64,000 nucleotides of DNA, from positions 14,437,501 to 14,501,500 of the forward strand of contig NZ_CP012673.1 of NCBI RefSeq assembly GCF_002950945.1, given 5' to 3'. This stretch comes from Sorangium cellulosum (GTDB lineage Bacteria; Myxococcota_A; Polyangia; Polyangiales; Polyangiaceae). The stretch's first letter is position 1. The number at the start of each line of letters is the position of its first letter. Made by a program: the position numbers and the translations under genes. Below, in pieces: positions 43,691 through 54,298 of the stretch. The notes beneath the pieces are model-generated. The model was not told where the DNA came from. It made no database searches and saw only the letters and a program-made list of their open reading frames with translations.

Positions 43691-46600
43691 GTCCTGCTGC
43701 ACGACGTCTTCGACGCCAAGACCACGTGGCATGTGCTCCTGTCCCGCCCGGACTGGACCTTCGCGCTTCATGACACGGGGATCCGCCGGCCGTTCCCGCT
43801 CGGGGTCAAGCCCGCACCGCCGAGCCTGAGCAGCCCCGGCGCCTCGATGCACCTCGCCGATCTGGACGGCGATGGCGTTCCGGATCTGCTCCAGTGCGAG
43901 GACCACGACCGCGTGGGACAGTCGCCGATCCCGGCGTCTTCCGTGTGGACCGTCCACCTCTGGCGGCCTGCGAGCGGCGCGACGCCCGCGGGATTCGATC
44001 CCACGGGCGAATCGATCGAGCTGCTCATCGGCTATCCCTGCGATACGGAGCTGCACACGCTCGACGTCGACGCCGACGGCAAGATCGATCTCATCGTGCC
44101 GTCCCTGCGGCGGTTCGGTGACGGGACGGTCTTCCTCGGATCGAGCTACGACGCGATCATGCGCCGGGGCGAGGGACGCTGGGAGGTGATCGACACCGAG
44201 CTCCCCGTCGTGTGGCGCGGGGGCCGCGTTGTCTTTCTCGACGTGAACGGCGACGGGTTGCCCGATGCCGTCGAATCCGGCCCCGGTGACCACCAGCTCT
44301 ATACCTACCTCAACACGGGGCCGACCTTCGTGGCCTCGCCGTTCCGGACCGTCGACGCGTTCAGCTTCGGCGATCTGCTGGGTATCCCGGACCAGGACAC
44401 GTTCTTCCAGTTCGCCGTGCCGCTCGACTTCAATGGCGACGGGCGGCAGGATCTCCTCATGCCCGTCCCACCCGGCATGCTGCTCGGCGGCTCCGATGCG
44501 CTGCCGTCATGGGCCGTCCTGCTGGCGACCGGCGACCGCGCGGGGCCGCCGTTCAGGATCGTCGACGCGGGGGTGCCGTTCGCGGCCAGCCTCGGCGACG
44601 CCGTCACCCTCGCCGATCCTCGCGGGGCACGCACCGGGGATCTCAACGGGGACGGGGCCCAGGACGTGATCCTGCCGCTCGGCGGCGTGTTCAACGTCTT
44701 CCAGAACCTCTCGGCCGATCAGGATCTCCTGGTCGCGATCTCCGACGGGATGAACGCGCACGACCCGACCGAGCCGGACTTCGTGCCCAACGTGAGCATC
44801 TCGTACGGCCACCTGACCGACGCGCCGGTCACGACCGAAGGCGGTGAGGAGGATCCGGCGCGGCGGAGCGCGCTCTACCTCGCGCGTTCCGCCGCGGCGG
44901 ACGACTGCGGTTATCCGCGTCGCTGCGTGGTGGGCCCTCGCCGGGTGGTCAGCGCGTACGCCCTCAATCGCGGCGTGGATCGACCGCGGCGCTTCGAGGT
45001 CGGCTACCGCGACGGGCGCTACCACCGGCTGGGCCGCGGATTCCTCGGGTTCGGGGAGCGGATCGTCACCGACCTGGATACGGGCGCCGTGACGATCGAC
45101 GTTTACGATCACGTCACCTTCGACGACGAGCTCCAGGTCTTTCCCTTCGCGGGGAGCGTCCAGCGCACGTGGCGCTGGGCTCCTGGGCTGGCGAGCCAGC
45201 CCAGACCGGAGCAGATCGAGCTCGCGTTCGTCGACGTGACGCGGGCGCTCGTACCGACGAACGACGGCGCGACGTACTTCACGCTGCCCACCGAGCGCCG
45301 GGTGAGGCGAGCGCAAGGGGTCTATCCATCCCCGAGCGGCGCGACGCCCTCCGTCGAGGCGTACGTGCGAGAGATCGAGCGGGGCGGCGGCGACGGCGCG
45401 ACGCTGCTGCGCGACTCAGCAGCGAAGGTGAAGGACTTCGACACGTTCGGCAACGTGCGCGCCGAGGAGGTCTCGACGAGCGGCGTCGACCTGACGTTCA
45501 ACGTCAAGCGGACGTTCAAGAACGACACCGAGCGCTGGGTCCTCGGCCAGCTCGAGACACAGGAGGAGTGCAGCGCGGCGGCGGGGATGTCGCAGTGCCG
45601 GACGCTCACGCGGACGACCACGATCTACGGGGAGGTGGAGACCGAGTCCACCGAGAGCGACGACGGCCTGCCGGACACGAGGCTGACGCTCACCTATGCG
45701 CGCGACGACTTCGGGAACATCACCGGCGTCACGGCGGAGGACGCCTTCGGCCACGAGCGGACATCCAGCACGGACTTCGACGAGGAGGGCATGTTCCCCG
45801 AGAGGTACGTGAACGCGGCCGGGCACACCACGCTCGTGGCGTTCGACGACGCGCTCGGCGTGCTCCTCGAGCAGGTCGATCCGAATCAGCTCGTGACGAC
45901 GTGGGCGTACGACGGCTTCGGGCGGCTCGGCGTCGAGAGGCGTCCGGATGGCACGGCGACGACGGTCACGCTCTCCCGCACCAAGGACGGCGGCCCGGGG
46001 CAGGATGCGTGGCGGGTGAGGCGGCGGAGCGCCACGACCGGCGGGGCCGACGATACGGTCGAGTTCGACAGCCTCGGCCGCCCGATCCGGTGGTTGTGGT
46101 ACGGGCCCGAGCCGTCGCAAGGGTCGGGCGAGACGCCGCGGTTGGTGCAGGAAATCGTGTACGACGCGCTGGGCGAGCACGTCGCGCGGCGCTCGGTGCC
46201 GGTCAGCGAAGATACGCCCGAGCGCGAGGTGCTGTACGACCGTTATGACTACGACGCGGTAGGCCGCGAAGTGCGGCACACGACGCCGTGGAACGCGGTC
46301 ACGACGACGGAGTACGACGGCTTGCGCGTGCGCGTCTCCGACGCGCTCGATCACGTGACGGTGGCCGAGCAGGATCCGCTGGGGCGCATCGAGACCATCA
46401 CCGACGCGGCCGGCGGGAGCACCCGCTACACCTACGGCCCGTTCGGCCTGCTGCACACGGTCACCGATCCGGGCGACGCGGTCACGCGCACGACGCGCGA
46501 CGCGTTCGGCCGCATCCGGCAGCTGGATGATCCCGATCGGGGCACGACCGTCTCGATCCATGACGGCTTCGGCGAGCTGATGTCGTCGACCGATGCGCTC

Positions 46601-48952
46601 GGGCGAGAGACCACGTGGGCGTACGACGCGCTTGGTCGACCGCGCTCCCGCGTGGACCAGCATGGCGCCGAGCGCCGGACGACCACGTGGACCTGGGACA
46701 CCGCGGCGCACGGCGTCGGCAAGATCCATACGCTCGCGAGCCCCGACGGGGAGAAGACGTACGGGTACACCGGCCGCGGCCAGCTCGACACGATCGCGCT
46801 CCGCATCGACGGCGAGCGCGCTCCCCTGGAAGCCAGGCTCGGCTATGACGAGCTCGGCCGGGTCGAGACGGTCACGTACCCGGCGCCGGCCGGCGTCGCG
46901 CCGTTCGTCGTGGCCCACGACCACGATGCGCATGGCCATAGGATCGCCGTGCGCGACAGCGGAACGCGCTTCGCCTACTGGCGCTTGACGGACGTGGACA
47001 GCGCGGGGCGCTTCCGGGAGGAGGTGTTCGGCAACGGCGCGGTCACGGAGCGGAGCTACTTCGCCGACAAGCAGCGGCTGAGACACCTGGTGACACAGAG
47101 CGGCGCGGGTGAGGTGCAGGACCTGGACTATGGGTTCGACGACCTCCTGAACCTCACCCGCCGCACCGATGCGCTCCAGCCCGAGAACACGACGGAGCGC
47201 TTCCGGTATGACGCGCTCCACCGGCTGACCTGCGCGTACTTCAGGGACGTCGAGAGCGCGTCGGCGCCCTGCGCGCTCCGCTACGACTACCACCCGAACG
47301 GCAATCTCACCTTCAAGTCGGACACCGGCGCCCTCTCGTACGACGACCCGCTGCACCCGCACGCGGTCACCGGCGCGGGTACGGGCAGCTTCTCTTATGA
47401 TGCCGTCGGCAACCAGATCGCGCGGCCCGGCGGCACGACGGTGCGTTACACGTCGTTCGACCTGCCGGCGCGCATCACGCAGGGCGCGAGCACCATCACG
47501 TTCGGCTACGACGGCGACCAGCAGCGGATCCGCAAGACCACGCCGGAGAAGGAGACACTCTACTTCGGCGAGCTGTACGAGCGGGTCACCGAGGCGGCGT
47601 CGGGCGCCGTGGAGCACCGGTACCACGTGCACTCGCCGGAGCGCGTGGTGGCGATCGTGACCCGGGGAGGCGCGGACGCCGGCACGCGCTACGTGCATGT
47701 CGATCACCTCGGCTCGGTCGATGCGCTCACCGACGAGGACGGCGACGTGACCGAGCGGCGGAGCTACGACCCGTTCGGGCAGCGCAGGAACCCGGTGTGG
47801 GGGGAGCGCGCGCCGGCGTCGTTCTCCAGCGAGACGACGCAGGGGTTCACCGGGCACGAGAGCGACGACGAGCTCGGGCTCGTGAACATGAAGGGCAGGG
47901 TGTTTGATCCCCGGATCGGGCGGTTCTTGACACCGGACCCGATCGTTTCGATTCCGTCCTTCGGGCAGAGCTGGAATCCGTACAGCTACGTGTTGAACAA
48001 CCCGCTCGTGTACGTCGACCCGGGCGGCTTTCAGGAGGCGTTCCCGGAGGCCGGGGCTCGCGCACCGCTCGCGGCCGGCGCGGAGTTCACTTCGGAAGAG
48101 CTGGGCCTGCCGCCGATCGAGATCGAGGTGCTCGCCCCACTTCCGGGGCACGAGGCGCGCCACGGCGACGGTGCCAACACCGTGGCTGCCGAGACGGGCG
48201 GCGCCGTGCCGCCGGTCGACGTCAGCGTGCTCGGGACCAGCGCGGGCTTCGTGCCCCAACCGGTGACCACGGCGCCGATCGACTGGTCGCAGAACCCCTA
48301 TGTCCAGATCGAGGGGGGGGTCGTCGCGGGACTCCTGCTCGGGTCGGTTCCTTTCGCCGGCGTGGGTCACGGGCTGCTGGACGCCGCGGGAGCGCTCGAC
48401 CAGGGTACACCGCAAGCCAGGATGGGGCTGGCCATCGGGCAGATCGTGGGTGGGGTCGCCCTCACGATCGGAGGCTTGACGGGGGAGCTCTTCGGAGGCG
48501 TCACGAGCGCCACCGGCATCGGCGCGGCGGTCGGTGTGCCCGCGATTGTGGTGTCGACCGGGCTCGTCGTCGGCGGCGTTGGCAACATCGCGGCGGGGAT
48601 CCGGGGGCTCTCGCAAGCGCTCATGTCGAGCGGGCCGGGCAGTAGGAGCCCACCGGGGACGGTGCCCACCGCGGGCGGGACAGCGGGAGGCGTTAGAGCA
48701 GGCAAGGGCTTCACCCCCCATGGGAAGAAGGACATCGATGCAGCAAATGCGGCGAACAATGGCGGAGTGAACAAGTTCGCGAATTGTGGGATTGATGTGA
48801 TTCCAGGAAAGAGAAGCGAGACAGGCGTGAGACCGCCCGGGAATGAACGTCAGCGCGATCACATCGTCGCGAGAAGCAAAGGTGGGGACGGGGATCCATC
48901 GAATGGGCAGGTCCTCTGTCGCAACTGCAACATTAACAAGTCGGATCGATGA
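43691..48952 (+). pseudogene. 3' part of the SpvB/FG-GAP/RHS toxin gene with HNH-type C-terminal tip
   Basis: 1,753 residues continuing from 41100 after the inserted element; the intact product would be ~2,227 residues. It contains FG-GAP/VCBS loops (HLADLDGDGVPDLL, LDVDADGKIDLIV, FLDVNGDGLPDAV), a TcdB-middle-like stretch, many YD repeats (RYTYGPFGLLHTVTDPG style) and the RHS core (SYDPFGQRR...GLVNMKGRVFDPRIGRFLTPDP). A DPGG linker precedes a variable end: hydrophobic pretoxin segment, then RQRDHIVARSKGGDGDPSNGQVLCRNCN, an HNH nuclease signature. A downstream GTG or ATG could still express a truncated product (for example from 43733). Confidence 0.88.
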
Positions 48953-48959
48953 GGCGTCA

Positions 48960-49397
48960 ATGGGACACCTGAAGGTTCTGTTCAAGTACGATGGCGACAT
49001 CGCCAACCATTACGAGGTCGAGAGCCTATGGGCGCTCCCCCACGAGGAGGGATACCAAATCGACAACATTCCATTTTACGCTCGCGAAGTCGCGGATGGG
49101 GACGTCGTGACGGCGCAACGAGGGCCTGACGGGGAACTATGGTTCGATAAATTGGCAAGACCCTCAGGCCATAGCACCATACGTCTATGGTTTGCTCGTG
49201 CAGAGGACGTCCAGAAAACGCGCGAGGAACTTCGTGCCCTTGGCTGCGCTTCGGAGCTGAGTGATCTGCCGCGGCTGGTAGCTGTGGACGTACCTCCTGG
49301 CGTCCCTTATTCGCTAGTGAGATCGAAGTTGGAGCAGGGGGAGCGAGATGGTCTGTTTGAATTCGAAGAGGCGTGCATTGGGCAAGGATCGCAGTGA
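48960..49397 (+). CDS. DUF4265-type immunity protein candidate
   Basis: 145 residues, with ATG 8 bp after the RHS stop and GAGG at 48951. The sequence has ESLWALPHEEGYQIDNIPFYAREVADGDVV and SGHSTIRLWF, which match the DUF4265 family. Members of this family commonly sit immediately after polymorphic toxin genes. It probably neutralises the HNH nuclease tip encoded just before it. Its GC content is lower than the RHS core's, typical of exchangeable toxin/immunity modules. Confidence 0.82.
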   Translation: MGHLKVLFKYDGDIANHYEVESLWALPHEEGYQIDNIPFYAREVADGDVVTAQRGPDGELWFDKLARPSGHSTIRLWFARAEDVQKTREELRALGCASELSDLPRLVAVDVPPGVPYSLVRSKLEQGERDGLFEFEEACIGQGSQ

Positions 49398-50331
49398 ACG
49401 AGGTTGTCGTTATGATCGGTGACATATGAAAAGGCCCTCCCGTGGATAGCTTGTTCGGTGAACGCACTTATGCGCGGAAGCGAGGCGTCTCGACGGCAAT
49501 GCCGTCCTCCCCTGTGATCTCCTCGCCAGACCAACCCCAGCTTACGCCTTCATTTGTCGGCGGTCCTAGCTCATACGTGCCCCCCCAGCGGCGCCGTTCG
49601 TCGTGGCCCACGACCACGACGCGCATGGCCATAGGATCGCCGTGCGCGACAGCGGAACGAGCTTCGCCTACTGGCGCTTGACGGACGTGGACGACGCGGG
49701 GCGCTTCCGGGAGGGGCAGCGCAGGAACCCGGTGTGGGGGGAGTGTGCGCCGGCGTCGTTCTCCAGCGAGACGACGCAGGGGTTCACCGGGCACGAGAGC
49801 GACGACGAGCTCGGGCTCGTGAACATGAAGGGCAGGATCTACGGTGCGCCGGTCAAAACCGGCAGGAGAAAGCAGGTGAGGACGGAAGAGATGGAAACAC
49901 AGATCTTGACCATACAAGTCCTGCCCTGGGAAGGAGCTGCCCCCCAGGAAGCCGAGTCTTGCGCAGGTAGGGGCGACCCTGCCGGCGAAGCGTAGACAGG
50001 TGAGAGGGCAGGCCGGGTGATGGAGCCTCGAAAACTTCCTAAGTGGGCAGGAGCCGAAGCGCTCGTAGACGTGCAAGGCCATGGAGCGGCGACCGATAAC
50101 CGGAGCAAGGCCCCCGCTCTCCTCCCGAGGTCTGAGAAGAATTCGGCATGTCCTCATACGTCTTCTGCACGGGAACCGGGAGACCTCGGGAGCGCCTCCT
50201 CGCCGGTGGTGGGTGAGAGGCAGCCACGGAAAGGCGACACGCCGCAACCCGTGGTCGAAAGCACCGAGGAGTCAGACGCGTGCGTAGTACCGAGGAAGTC
50301 GCCGAACACATGGGTAACGCCTGTGGAGGAG

Positions 50332-51738
50332 ATGGAGGGAAGGCACGCGGCCGAGGGGAAACCCGCCGAGCGAAACGCGCTCCGGGCACAGGACCGGAAA
50401 GGCGCGCTCACGGACCTCGCGCGGGTCGGAGAGAGAGCAGCAAGGAACAAGGGAGAGCGGTTCGTCAACTTACTGAGCCATGTACGCGTGCCGCTGCTGA
50501 AAGAAGCCTATCTTCGGCTTCGTAAGAACGCGGCAGCGGGAGTCGATGGGGAGACCTGGAAGAGCTACGGCGAGCAGCTCGATGCCCGCCTGAGCGATCT
50601 CCAGGATCGCATCCACCGGGGTGCATACCATCCACCGCCGGTGCGTCGCGTGCACATCCCGAAAGGAGACGGGCGCACGAGGCCGCTCGGCATCCCATCG
50701 CTGGAGGACAAGATCGTCCAGCAGGCGGTGCGGACGGTGATCGAGCCCATCTACGAGAGGAGCGAGTTCGTCGGTGTATCGTACGGCTTCCGGCCTGGCC
50801 GGTCGCAGCACCTTGCGCTGGACGCGCTCCATGTGGCAATCTGCAGGAAGACGAGCTGGGTGCTCGATGCAGACATCCGGTCGTTCTTTGACACCATCGA
50901 CCATGGATGGATGCAGAAGTTCATCGAGCACCGGATCGGGGATAAACGTCTGGCGAGGCTGCTGATGAAGTGGCTTCACGCAGGTGTTATCGAGGACGGG
51001 GAGTGGCACCGCGTGGAGGAGGGGACGCCACAAGGGGGCATCATTAGCCCGCTGATGGCGAACATCTACCTTCACTACGTGCTCGACCTGTGGATCCTGA
51101 AGTGGCGGCGAACGCAGGCGCGCGGGCAAGTATACTACGTGCGCTACGCGGACGATCTGGTGATGGCCTTTGAGTACGAGCAGGACGCGAGGGCGATGCG
51201 CAAAGCACTTGCAGAGCGCCTCGTCCAGTTCGGTCTCGAACTGCACCCGGACAAGACGCGCGTTCTACGCTTTGGCAGATTTGCCAAGAAGGATAGTGCG
51301 TTGGATGGGAGGCAGCGTCCGGAGACGTTCGATTTCCTGGGGTTCACGCACATTTGCGGGAACGGCAGGCACGGACGGTTCTGGCTCGTACGGAGAACAT
51401 CCAGGAAGAAGCGGGCAGCGAAGATTGCGAACGTGAAGGAGCAGATCCGCCGACGGATGCACGACTCGCCCGGAAGCCAGTATCAATGGCTGGTACAGGT
51501 GCTCGTCGGGCACTACCGGTACTACGGAGTACCAGGTAATTACCAGGCGCTCGACTCCTTCCGTCAGCAGATCGAAGCAGCATGGCATCGCCGACTCCAA
51601 CGGCGAAGCCAACGAGGACGGTGGAACGCGACGCAATGGAGGAAATTTGCGGAGCGCTACCCCCTCCCGCGACCCCGCATCTACCACCCGAAACCCCTCG
51701 AACGCTTCCAGGCGAGGTGCTCTCATCCGTTGACCTAA
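50332..51738 (+). CDS. ltrA: Group II intron reverse transcriptase/maturase
   Basis: 468 residues from the ATG at 50332; the frame is open further upstream (50017), but the earlier part lacks conserved motifs and overlaps the folded 5' ribozyme. The reverse transcriptase domains are clear: LRLRKNAAAGVDGETW, RRVHIPKGDGRTRPLGIPSLEDKIVQQAV, YGFRPGRSQHLAL, VLDADIRSFFDTIDH, GTPQGGIISPLMANIYLHYVLD, and the catalytic YADD (about residue 272). A maturase (X) region and a group-II-intron-maturase-specific end (QYQWLVQVL...YYGVPGN...PRPRIYHPKP) follow. No HNH endonuclease is present. It assists splicing and reverse transcribes the intron into new DNA sites. Confidence 0.95.
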   Translation: MEGRHAAEGKPAERNALRAQDRKGALTDLARVGERAARNKGERFVNLLSHVRVPLLKEAYLRLRKNAAAGVDGETWKSYGEQLDARLSDLQDRIHRGAYHPPPVRRVHIPKGDGRTRPLGIPSLEDKIVQQAVRTVIEPIYERSEFVGVSYGFRPGRSQHLALDALHVAICRKTSWVLDADIRSFFDTIDHGWMQKFIEHRIGDKRLARLLMKWLHAGVIEDGEWHRVEEGTPQGGIISPLMANIYLHYVLDLWILKWRRTQARGQVYYVRYADDLVMAFEYEQDARAMRKALAERLVQFGLELHPDKTRVLRFGRFAKKDSALDGRQRPETFDFLGFTHICGNGRHGRFWLVRRTSRKKRAAKIANVKEQIRRRMHDSPGSQYQWLVQVLVGHYRYYGVPGNYQALDSFRQQIEAAWHRRLQRRSQRGRWNATQWRKFAERYPLPRPRIYHPKPLERFQARCSHPLT

Positions 51739-51743
51739 GGCAG

Positions 51744-51816
51744 GAGCCCGGTGCGGGAAATCCGCTCGCCGGGTTCTGTCCGGGGGGCGGCCCGAAAGGG
51801 CCGTCCCTACCGGGAT
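51744..51816 (+). ncRNA. Group II intron domains V and VI
   Basis: Domain V (51744-51776) pairs GAGCCCGG with CCGGGTTC; it has an AGC triad, a GAAA-type loop and a two-base bulge (TCG region). Domain VI follows as the GGGCGGCCC/GGGCCGTCCC hairpin with a candidate branch A near CCCTACC. These are the catalytic core and lariat branch domain. Confidence 0.88.
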
Positions 51817-52892
51817 ATCCCAGGATCGGGCGGTTCTTGACCACGGACCCGATCGTCTCGATTCCGTCCTTCGGGCAGAGCTGGAATCCGTACAGCTACG
51901 TGCTGAACAACCCGCTCGTGTACGTCGACCCGGGCGGCTTTCAGGAGGCGTTCCCGGAGGGCGGGGCTCGCGCACCGCTGGCGGCCGGCGCGGAGTTTAC
52001 TTTGGAAGAGCTCGGCTTGCCGCCGATCGAAGTCGAGCTGGTCCTCCCGGAGCACGAGGCGCGCCACGGCGACGGTGCCAACACCATGGCTGCCGAGACG
52101 GGCGGCGCCGTGCCGCCGATCGACGTCGGCGTGCTCGGGACCAGCGCGGGCTTCGTGCCCCAGCCGGTGACCACGGCGCCGATCGACTGGTCGCAGAACC
52201 CCTATGTCCAGATCGAGGGGGGATTCGTCGCCGGGTTGCTGCTCGGCGCTGTTCCTTTCGCCGGCGTGGGTCACGAGCTGCTGGACGCCGCGGGCGCGCT
52301 GCCCCATGGGACGTCGGAAGCCAGGATGGGGCTGGCCATCGGGCAGATCGTGGGTGGGGTCGCCCTCACGATCGGAGGCTTGACGGGGGAGCTCTTCGGA
52401 GGCGTCACGAGCGCCACCGGGATCGGCGCGGCGGTCGGTGTGCCTGCGATCGTGGTGTCGACCGGGCTCGTCGTCGGCGGCGTCGGCAACATCGCGGCGG
52501 GGATCCAGGGATTGTCGCAGGCGCTCATGTCGAGCGGGTCGGGGAATAAGGGCCCGCAGGGAACAGCACCCGTCGCAAATGGGGGAGTGAAACCACTCAC
52601 GGCGGGAAGGCTGATGGATCATCACATCTTCCCGCAGCAGTTTCGGAAGTTCTTCGAGAGAAGGGACATAGACATCGAACAGTTCACCGTTCGCGTCGGT
52701 GAGACGGCCCATCTCAAAGGCATACACGGACGAGGGCTCGGCGATATGCCAGGGCGCTGGAATGCTCGGTGGTCGAATTTATCGATGCGAACCCGAAGGC
52801 GACAGCAAAAGACATCTATCAGTTCGGTGGGCGCCTGATGGACGAGTGTGGCTTGAGTGGCGTCCCCATCGCCCCATACCCACGGTGACACG

Positions 52893-53192
52893 ATGAGAAA
52901 GATCCCGACATTCAAACTGATTCCTGAGCCCGTCACGGACGAAGCGCGACGTTTGCCCGGATTTAAATGGGCGGCCGACGATGTCGGAAAGCGCCACCAG
53001 CTCGGTGGGCCACCCGCGCGGCCCATCAGCGACGCGAGCTGGCCTCGCTGTCCGGACTGCAATGGCCGAATGACTTTCTACGGCCAATTGGATTCGATAA
53101 ATGACGAATTTGCCATCGCGGACGCAGGGTTGATCTACGTCTTCATCTGCTTGGACTGTAACGAGGTGAAGGCCGTCATCGAGTCCCCGTAG
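52893..53192 (+). CDS. Small DUF1963-like immunity protein candidate
   Basis: 99 residues, with ATG 4 bp after the un-shifted stop of the toxin tip. The sequence has QLGGPPARP, then WPRCPDCNGRMTFYGQLDS...ADAGLIYVFICLDC, resembling the second half of DUF1963 proteins (LGG...CPxCGxPMxFxxQLDS...GxGYVFxC). It has two CxxC pairs, so it may bind zinc. DUF1963-type proteins occur as immunity factors next to polymorphic toxins, and its position makes it the likely partner of the DUF2380-like tip. Confidence 0.72.
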   Translation: MRKIPTFKLIPEPVTDEARRLPGFKWAADDVGKRHQLGGPPARPISDASWPRCPDCNGRMTFYGQLDSINDEFAIADAGLIYVFICLDCNEVKAVIESP

Positions 53193-53335
53193 GAGCGAGA
53201 CCGACAGCTGCCGGCGCAACGCGGTCGCGAGCAGCGTATTGGCGACCAATATCCCGAAGCAGACTTGAACCGCAGAAGGTTGAATTCGCCGGCCAGCGCT
53301 CGGCGAGACGAGTGTCTGCGACAGGGAGACAAGCT

Positions 53336-53590
53336 ATGAAGCGTCGCATGCCCGCCCCCGATGGAACCGTATTCCTTGTGCCCCTGCGCGACGGCGAGAC
53401 ACGCGACGCATACGTCACCGGCGCAGACGCCGAGCTCGACGCCTGGGGTCGAACACTGATGGTAATGGAGGAGCACATCGTAATTCGTCCCGTGTTCGCA
53501 CGGAACCGCGGTGCACGGGTTTCCGTCGTCGTACCCGTCGCGCTGGAACGCCAGCTCGACGAGCTCCTCTTATTCGTGCACTCGAGCTGC
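53336..53590 (+). pseudogene. Possible truncated immunity-like gene
   Basis: The ATG at 53336 follows GGGAGAC. It encodes about 85 coherent residues (GTVFLVPLRDGETRDAYVTG, MVMEEHIVIRPVFARN). The pattern of the start resembles Imm26-type proteins weakly. After ~53580 the frame continues but the sequence reads like the reverse of a Cys-rich gene, so the 3' end seems replaced. Confidence 0.3.
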
Positions 53591-54251
53591 CTGCAGTCGC
53601 CCCGCACCTGCGACCAGAGAATCCCCCCGTTGATCTCCACCTCGCAGAGCGCATCGACACACCGCCCCGTCCCGCACCGCGGGCTCGGCGGACCGGGGCG
53701 CGCGGCGTCGCTCCTGCACTCCTTCTCGCAACCCGGCGTGCCCGCGGCGCGCTCGTCGCAAGGGAAGCACTCTCGCAAACACCCGGCCCGGAGAGCCGCC
53801 GGGCGGACACCCCCTCCTGCGGAGGCGCCGGTCCCTGGACGGCACCCCCGGCGGGACGACGCGGCGTGGTCCTCTCCGCCCTGGGCGAAGGGCGACCTCT
53901 GCGAGCGCCGGGGCGCCGATGCGATGCGTGGACCGCGCGCGCTCGTCGGATCGATCCTACCGCTTCGGAGCGGCCTTAACGCTGACCTCGGCATCGCTCA
54001 CCACGCGCGCCGGCCGACCGCGCGCGCCGGCGCCGCCGGCCGTGACCGCGACACACCAAGACACCGCTGTCAGACCACGCGCCAAACGTGCGTAGCGGTC
54101 GACGCCTTTCGCGCCCCGCCCGCGCGGCGCCCTTCGCGTCTCGCCCACCTCGGCGCCTCGCCCGGAAACCAGCCTTCCCGCCGCAGCCCGCGGCGCCGCG
54201 CGGGCGAGCCGCCCGCCGGACCACGCGCCGTCGAAAAATCAACATGGCCCT

Positions 54252-54267
54252 TGGAGCCTTTCTTGCT
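54252..54267 (+). promoter_or_regulatory. Sigma-54 promoter candidate for the di-heme lipoprotein
   Basis: TGGAGC at 54252 and TTGCT at 54263, with GG-N10-GC spacing; the -12 element matches perfectly and the -24 box has two mismatches. The predicted start (~54278) is ~20 bp before the ATG at 54299, which has GGAGG. Confidence 0.4.
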
Positions 54268-54298
54268 GAGCTCGCGCGCGCGGCAAACGGAGGACCTC

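Larger units (their letters stand above)
49844..51816 (+). mobile_element. Group II intron (retroelement) inserted in an RHS core motif
   Basis: Starts GTGCG and ends ...GGGAT (AY), the group II consensus. The exons join as ...ATCTACG + ATCCCAGG, regenerating the RHS motif MKGRIYDPRIGRFL, which fixes the boundaries. It encodes a reverse transcriptase/maturase and carries a canonical domain V at 51744. The size, ~1.97 kb, is usual for bacterial introns. Confidence 0.9.
49597..52888 (+). pseudogene. Orphan RHS C-terminal cassette with DUF2380-like toxin tip (intron-interrupted, frameshifted)
   Basis: This is a partial duplicate of the main RHS end. 49597-49714 matches ~46902-47022; 49717-49833 matches ~47777-47899, so ~750 bp is missing in frame. 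A group II intron occupies 49844-51816. 51823-52545 then matches ~47914-48640. The tip is new: LMDHHIFPQQFRKFFERRDIDIEQFTV...HLKGIHGRG...WNARW, like DUF2380/TIGR02269 toxins. After TGGTC at ~52773 one base is missing; restoring it continues as EFIDANPKATAKDIYQF and stops at 52886. As present, the frame ends at 52838 with unrelated residues. There is no start with a signal peptide, so it is probably a silent reserve. Confidence 0.78.
53193..54298. other. 1.1-kb region at the right edge of the toxin locus, mainly remnants
   Basis: The left part holds a possible broken small gene (53336). From about 53570 to 53850 the minus strand reads as a Cys-rich tail (CLRECFPCDERAAGTPGCEKEC, then CGTGRCVDALCEVEINGG), reminiscent of local lipoproteins, without a valid start. 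A recombination junction near 53570-53590 is likely. The rest (53850-54250) shows no gene; a sigma-54-like site ends the region. Confidence 0.45.

Noticed and set aside
45416..49006. 1,196-codon minus-strand frame opposite the RHS gene
   Set aside because: A shadow from codon bias; no motifs, while the plus strand has continuous YD repeats and the RHS core.
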